A DNA stretch of 42,558 nt, taken from contig JAGVAV010000004.1 in assembly GCA_020060105.1 (NCBI GenBank), positions 1 through 42,558 of the forward strand, written 5' to 3'. Source of the DNA: Candidatus Woesebacteria bacterium (lineage in GTDB: Bacteria > Patescibacteriota > Microgenomatia > Woykebacterales > 2-01-FULL-43-14). Below are positions 37,673-42,558 of the stretch, one piece after another. The position numbers and the translations under genes are program-made. Under the pieces are notes generated by a model. The model searched no databases. It worked only from the letters and a program-made list of their open reading frames with translations, and was not told the DNA's origin. Numbering within the stretch: position 1 is the first letter of the stretch; each line of letters begins with the position of its first letter.

Positions 37673-40369
37673 TTATCTACTAATAAGCTTTATTTTTGGA
37701 CTTCCTTCTTCTGGGCTTGGTAAGGTAATCTCCCCAGACAAATTTCCTTGCTCAGACCTTCTTTCTCCCCCCGCAATCAAAGGAATACCTCCTTCGGAAG
37801 AAACATTTACTGGTGGAGAGTCCTTAACCTCCCCAACCGGTAAATTCCCAGGGATTAGAGTCGCGTTAAACTCTGCTTGAGGTTGCTGAACTTGAGGCTG
37901 CGGCTGAATTTGGCTCTTCTTAATCTCCTCTATTGCCCACTGAGGAGGAATTGGAGGTCCTCCTAATCTGAACTTCGTTTCCGTCCAACGCCGAATAATT
38001 TTTTCTACTCTTTCGATTGGTTTTGAGTACTTTGCCCGGGAAAGCATGATTGCTTGTTCTCGCATACCCGTCACGTCTGCGAAAGGTGGAAGAGTTTTCG
38101 CGCTAAACGGAGCTGAGGCCATATTATCAATCTGAAGTTTTAAATAAACTTCATGCATCCCTAGGTTAATAATGTCTTGAGCAGTAAAGGTCGGCGCGAA
38201 CTCCTTCTCGAGATACAGAGCGTCAGTCGGCCCGGCGACAAACGATATCAAGGTACCCACGTTCCCAAAAACAGCGTCCTTCACCGCAAGCGGCATTTGC
38301 TCGATGTACTGATGAGCCACAAATAAGTTTAAACGATATTTTCTGGCTTCAGATAATATTGTCGCAAAAGAATCGGTAGCAAACTTCTGAAACTCATCGG
38401 CGTAAACGTAAAAATCCCGACGCTGTTCTTCAGGCATATCTACCCGCCGCATGGCCGCAAATTGAAGCTGAGAAATCACCATCGCTCCCAGTAAAGCGCT
38501 ATTACTCTCCCCTATTCTGCCTGTCGCTAAATTTACAAAAAATATCTTTCCCGAATTAATAATTTCATCAATTCGAATCGTACTTTTTGGCTGTCCAACA
38601 ATGTTTCGAATGGTACTAGCGTTTAAAAATTGGCCAACCTTGTTTTGAATTGGAGAAATAGCTTCAGTAATTAACTTTTGATTACTTTTCATTTGAGTAA
38701 ACTCTTTGTTCCAAAACTCTTTCATCACTGGATCACTGATCTGGCTAACGATAAATCTTTGATAATCCGGGTCCGTCAGCAACCTCACTATCCCTAACAA
38801 TGACGTATTTGGCACCTCTAGTAAAGTTAAAATACAATTCATCAATAAATACTCAAGTCTTGGTCCCCAGCTATTAGCAAAATATTTTTTAAATACATCT
38901 AAGAGGCCAGAAGCGATTAAGTTACGTTGCCTGGGATCAACCACCTCAAGCATATTTAAAGCCACGGGATACTCTGAATCGGCTGGGTTGAAGATAACGA
39001 CATCTTCCAACCTATTTTCTGGGACAAAGTTTAAAAGATCATCAATCGCGTCTCCGTGAGGATCTAAGAAAGCCACCCCTTCCCCGGAACGCATATCTGA
39101 AATGATCATGTTTTTCATTAAAGTAGATTTTCCTACTCCCGTTTTGCCAATAACGTACATGTGCTTCCGCCGATCCGCCCGTTTTATACCAAACTTTACG
39201 TTGGAATCTCTAAAAACTGTTTCCGCAAAGTAAGTGCAGTTGGTGGTGGGTAAGTTAAGAGGAGGTTCACCTTTTTTAGCTCTCGTCCAAGCAATCGTCG
39301 GAGTCTCCACGGAGATGTTGGGCAAATGGAATATTGAAGCTAGCTCTTCGATATTTAAAATATACGCGTTGTCTTCAGATTCAGGAAATAATCTTCTTCG
39401 GTATTCAGAAAGAACTTCCTTTGGCAATTTCTTCTCTGGGTTAGGAACAAAATTATTTAGATTCGCCGTTGAAAACTGTTTAAATGAGGCAATCGCGGAA
39501 GAAAGTTGTTGCCTAGCCTGCTCCTCGGACTCTGAAACTGCGATAATTCTCACTTTAGTTTCAAAACCCATTTTGGTTAGCTTGTTTTCTATCGCCTTTA
39601 ATTCTAAATCCTGGCCAGCGGACAATCTGGGAGGAGGGGTATTTAGTTGCGACTGTTTGAGCGGTTCTTGAGGACCGGTTGTCGCGTGAGTAACCATATT
39701 ACCCACGTGGGAAAAGAGTTGCTTCGCAACATCAGCCGCTAGAGCCGCGGGGTCTAAACTGACCGGGGAGGCGCCAGATCGAATCATTGTCACATACTGA
39801 TGTCCTCTTTCCTGCCACACATCTTCGACAGGCCGAATTAATATCTGAACCCAAATTTTCTCTGTCGGTGAAACTTTCCCCACTGCCCCGGTAATGGCTG
39901 CTAAAGGATCTACCTCAAAATCCCGAAAAGTCTTAATCGGAAAAATATAATCCCGCGCTAAAACAATCTCTGCTGAAGCGAGATGGCTGTTTTCCGAAAC
40001 ATTTTGAGTATAATCATCAACTACCCTGATTTCCGCGTCTGGATATTGAGCATAAATCTGGCCTTCAACAAAATTTTTGAAGTGCTTAGGGGTAAAAACG
40101 TAAAAACGAATTCCCGACTCTGAAGAGGCAATCTCCAAACTAAGGTGTTCCTGTACTTCGGGGGTGAACTTTAATAAGCCGTGAAGGGAAGCGAACATTT
40201 GTTCAGCGGCGATAGGAGTTTTTTCATTTTCTTTAGGCAGTTCAATAGCTAGCAAAACTCCCTCTGCTACTTCTGGGGAAATATTACTTCCCTCTAATCT
40301 TTTTGCCGCTTGATAAGCTAAAAAGAAGGAAGTTCCTAAAATCAAGGTAATCAATATCAAGTACAACAT
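37673..40369 (-). CDS. TraG/VirB4-like type IV secretion DNA-binding ATPase with TM anchor
   Basis: Walker A VIGKTGVGKSTLMKNM, VAFLDPHGDAIDDLL, Walker B-like FYVYADEFQKFATDSFATILSEARKY, HQYIEQM; TTGACA-N17-TACAAT upstream. Confidence 0.88.
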   Translation of the reverse strand: MLYLILITLILGTSFFLAYQAAKRLEGSNISPEVAEGVLLAIELPKENEKTPIAAEQMFASLHGLLKFTPEVQEHLSLEIASSESGIRFYVFTPKHFKNFVEGQIYAQYPDAEIRVVDDYTQNVSENSHLASAEIVLARDYIFPIKTFRDFEVDPLAAITGAVGKVSPTEKIWVQILIRPVEDVWQERGHQYVTMIRSGASPVSLDPAALAADVAKQLFSHVGNMVTHATTGPQEPLKQSQLNTPPPRLSAGQDLELKAIENKLTKMGFETKVRIIAVSESEEQARQQLSSAIASFKQFSTANLNNFVPNPEKKLPKEVLSEYRRRLFPESEDNAYILNIEELASIFHLPNISVETPTIAWTRAKKGEPPLNLPTTNCTYFAETVFRDSNVKFGIKRADRRKHMYVIGKTGVGKSTLMKNMIISDMRSGEGVAFLDPHGDAIDDLLNFVPENRLEDVVIFNPADSEYPVALNMLEVVDPRQRNLIASGLLDVFKKYFANSWGPRLEYLLMNCILTLLEVPNTSLLGIVRLLTDPDYQRFIVSQISDPVMKEFWNKEFTQMKSNQKLITEAISPIQNKVGQFLNASTIRNIVGQPKSTIRIDEIINSGKIFFVNLATGRIGESNSALLGAMVISQLQFAAMRRVDMPEEQRRDFYVYADEFQKFATDSFATILSEARKYRLNLFVAHQYIEQMPLAVKDAVFGNVGTLISFVAGPTDALYLEKEFAPTFTAQDIINLGMHEVYLKLQIDNMASAPFSAKTLPPFADVTGMREQAIMLSRAKYSKPIERVEKIIRRWTETKFRLGGPPIPPQWAIEEIKKSQIQPQPQVQQPQAEFNATLIPGNLPVGEVKDSPPVNVSSEGGIPLIAGGERRSEQGNLSGEITLPSPEEGSPKIKLISR

Positions 40370-40530
40370 GTCTTTAACAAAATTTTCTCGACTCTCTCGA
40401 ACGTATTGTAACTAAATTCCTTCTTATTGTCAAATAACAGTTAACACCTACTAGACAAAGGTAGAATAGTTCATGCTATAATGTAATAACTTAGCTAAAT
40501 TTAAACCACTATTCAGGAGGGCGTAAAACT

Positions 40531-42453
40531 ATGAAAAAAATAAAAACGTATCTAAACGCGAAAGGACTTTTTCAATCTCTTTCTCACCTCAAGCCAAACA
40601 AAGAACTACTTCACAAAATTTCTAGAAGTCTTAACTACCGACAAATAAAGCCTGAACAAATACCCTCCTGGTTACTCGTAATTCTCGCAATTACCTTCCC
40701 CTTATTTTACTCCAGCGCTTTCTTAAATCCCTTAGGCTTAAGTAAGCAGCTGTTGATTCTTTTTCTAGCCGCCCTTATTCTTCTTTCCTATGCGATAATC
40801 AATAAGTTCTCTTTTAGTTTCAGAGGCGGACGTTTAGGGCATTTCGTTTTTGCTTTCATTCTCACCGCCGTTTTCTCTACCTTGATCAGCAAAAACCCTT
40901 ATTTGTCCTTTTTCGGCAACTACCCAGAATTCGCCGGTGGTTTACTTTCAATATTAATATTAGGAGGGTTTTATTTCCTAGTTATTAATGTCTTAAACGA
41001 AAAATGGGTTGAAAATATATTAGGCGGGGTAGTTCTAGGCGTCACCCTCGCAACTTTATTAACCATATCCCAGTCCTTCTTTAAAGAGGTTTCTACCTTT
41101 CTAAGTTTAAGTTCTCCCGCGGGCGTTTTTGGCACAAGCGAAAACTGGCGGGTAGCTTTACTCCTAACCCTACCTTTAGGACTGGGACTTTCTTTCTTAG
41201 CCAAGCTAAAGTGGAATAAGATAATAGGTAGCCTTTGTCTAATCATTCTTTCCCTAATTTTGTTTCTTCCCCAAACTGCCAAACTTCTTTCACCTGAAGT
41301 AAACTCAGTTAGTTTCTCTGAAAATATCAGTTTAAGTCAAAAAATAGCGGAAAAAAATCTCATTTTTGGGGTGGGTCCGGCAGGAGTAGAAAACACCTTA
41401 GAAACAATTGAAAAGACCTCTCCTTCGGCTGATTCCCAACCGCCAGTTTTGGGTTCTATCTTTAACAAGTTCACCAATCTTGGAGTTGTTGGGCTTGTTG
41501 CCTACTTGGCTCTAATTGTTGTTTTCTTAAAAACCGGTTTTAGGATTATCAAAAAACCAGTCAAGGATTCCCGGCAGTATCTCAACCTAGTCGTTTTTGT
41601 CACAGCTCTTGGCTACTTAACCTACCAAGTTTTTTCTCCAGCGAGCTTTCTCTTAGACTTTTATTTTTGGCTTCTGCTTTCCCTCCTAATCGTTAATACT
41701 GAAGAAAAAATCAACGTAAAGATCAGAAATAGTTCTCCGCTAAACAGCTATTTGACCGTAACTTCGGTAATTATTGTCTTAGGCTTCTTTTACCTCTTGG
41801 GGAGAGTTTATGAGGCTGAAGTCAGTTTTGCCGAAGGGTCTAAATATCGAACCAGTGGTAACGATAAAGAGGCAGTCTTAAAAATCGAAAGAGCAGCCGA
41901 TCTTAACCCACTAATGGACGTATATAAAAGCGAGTTGGGGCGGGCTCAAGTATCGCTAGCCTTGGAAAGTTTCAACTCACAGGACACCTCGAACAAGCCC
42001 GAAGTAGAGAGTCTGTTGGATAAGGGAATCGCTGCTGTCAAAGACGCTCTTAAGTTAAACCCAACCTTAAAATCAAACCACCTTGCCCTAACTCAGGTTT
42101 ATTATAACGCCGCTTTAGTTAACGAAGAGTATCTTATGAAAGCAATCGATTCGGCAAAGGAATCCGTTTCTTTGTTCCCCACCGACCCATCCATTGTGGC
42201 GAACCTAGCTATTATTTATGAAAGAACTAAAAACTTCGATTCGGCAGTGGAAATTTATTCCAAACTCCTCGACCTCATCCCTCAAAAGGCGATCGTTTAT
42301 ATGAGAATCGCTACCATATACGAAGAAAAGAAAGACCTAACCAAAGCCATTGAATATTGGGAAAAAGTCTATGAAATGGAAAGCCGATCAGAAATCAAAG
42401 ATAAAATTGAGGAACTAAAGAAACAATTAACGGAAAATAGCTCAAAAACTTAG
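40531..42453 (+). CDS. O-antigen ligase-like membrane protein with C-terminal TPRs
   Basis: Multiple TM helices, Wzy/WaaL-like region, C-term TPRs (PSIVANLAIIYERTKNFDSAVEIYSKLL); SD AGGAGGG. Confidence 0.85.
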   Translation: MKKIKTYLNAKGLFQSLSHLKPNKELLHKISRSLNYRQIKPEQIPSWLLVILAITFPLFYSSAFLNPLGLSKQLLILFLAALILLSYAIINKFSFSFRGGRLGHFVFAFILTAVFSTLISKNPYLSFFGNYPEFAGGLLSILILGGFYFLVINVLNEKWVENILGGVVLGVTLATLLTISQSFFKEVSTFLSLSSPAGVFGTSENWRVALLLTLPLGLGLSFLAKLKWNKIIGSLCLIILSLILFLPQTAKLLSPEVNSVSFSENISLSQKIAEKNLIFGVGPAGVENTLETIEKTSPSADSQPPVLGSIFNKFTNLGVVGLVAYLALIVVFLKTGFRIIKKPVKDSRQYLNLVVFVTALGYLTYQVFSPASFLLDFYFWLLLSLLIVNTEEKINVKIRNSSPLNSYLTVTSVIIVLGFFYLLGRVYEAEVSFAEGSKYRTSGNDKEAVLKIERAADLNPLMDVYKSELGRAQVSLALESFNSQDTSNKPEVESLLDKGIAAVKDALKLNPTLKSNHLALTQVYYNAALVNEEYLMKAIDSAKESVSLFPTDPSIVANLAIIYERTKNFDSAVEIYSKLLDLIPQKAIVYMRIATIYEEKKDLTKAIEYWEKVYEMESRSEIKDKIEELKKQLTENSSKT

Positions 42454-42558
42454 GCTCAAACTGAAAAAGATCAAACACATTTGAGACAATTAAGTTAAAT
42501 TGCCGTCCGATTTTAACAAGATTGTTTACTCTAGACCAAAATATTCTAATACTGTATA

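Overview
The window looks like a chromosomal segment from a Candidate Phyla Radiation (Patescibacteria)-type bacterium. That is inferred from small gene products, stripped-down versions of housekeeping proteins and the gene mix; I made no database comparison. The standard genetic code fits, since TGA acts as a stop (e.g. gyrA). Left third (minus strand): a type IV pilus operon pilB-pilT-pilC-pilin-pilD followed by five prepilin/PilX-like genes, the last running off the window. Then (+): a DNA polymerase III delta'-like gene, a RicT/PSP1 gene, gyrB and gyrA. The rest is a mosaic: glyA, pyrD, a tyrosine recombinase, an S49/SDH-like protease, a frameshifted thermonuclease, DUF192, a minimal MscS, a trigger factor apparently lacking its FKBP domain, a class-A beta-lactamase-like hydrolase, two Cas4/RecB-type PD-(D/E)XK Fe-S nucleases with no CRISPR, a ROK/GalT/GT4 sugar cluster, ruvC-yebC, a TPR gene, a TraG/VirB4-like ATPase and an O-antigen-ligase/TPR protein. 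Most interesting points: (1) a membrane Cas4-like nuclease split over two overlapping ORFs, with its motifs divided between them; (2) a recurrent leaderless promoter architecture at seven genes; (3) a small zinc-finger ORF after gyrA whose promoter overlaps the gyrA stop and whose mRNA is packed with hairpins, one hiding the Shine-Dalgarno; (4) perfect palindromes of 36, 22 and 16 bp; (5) a structured ~1.1 kb non-coding block at 32.45-33.6 kb; (6) dispersed intergenic repeat families. No tRNA, rRNA, CRISPR array or transposase was recognised.
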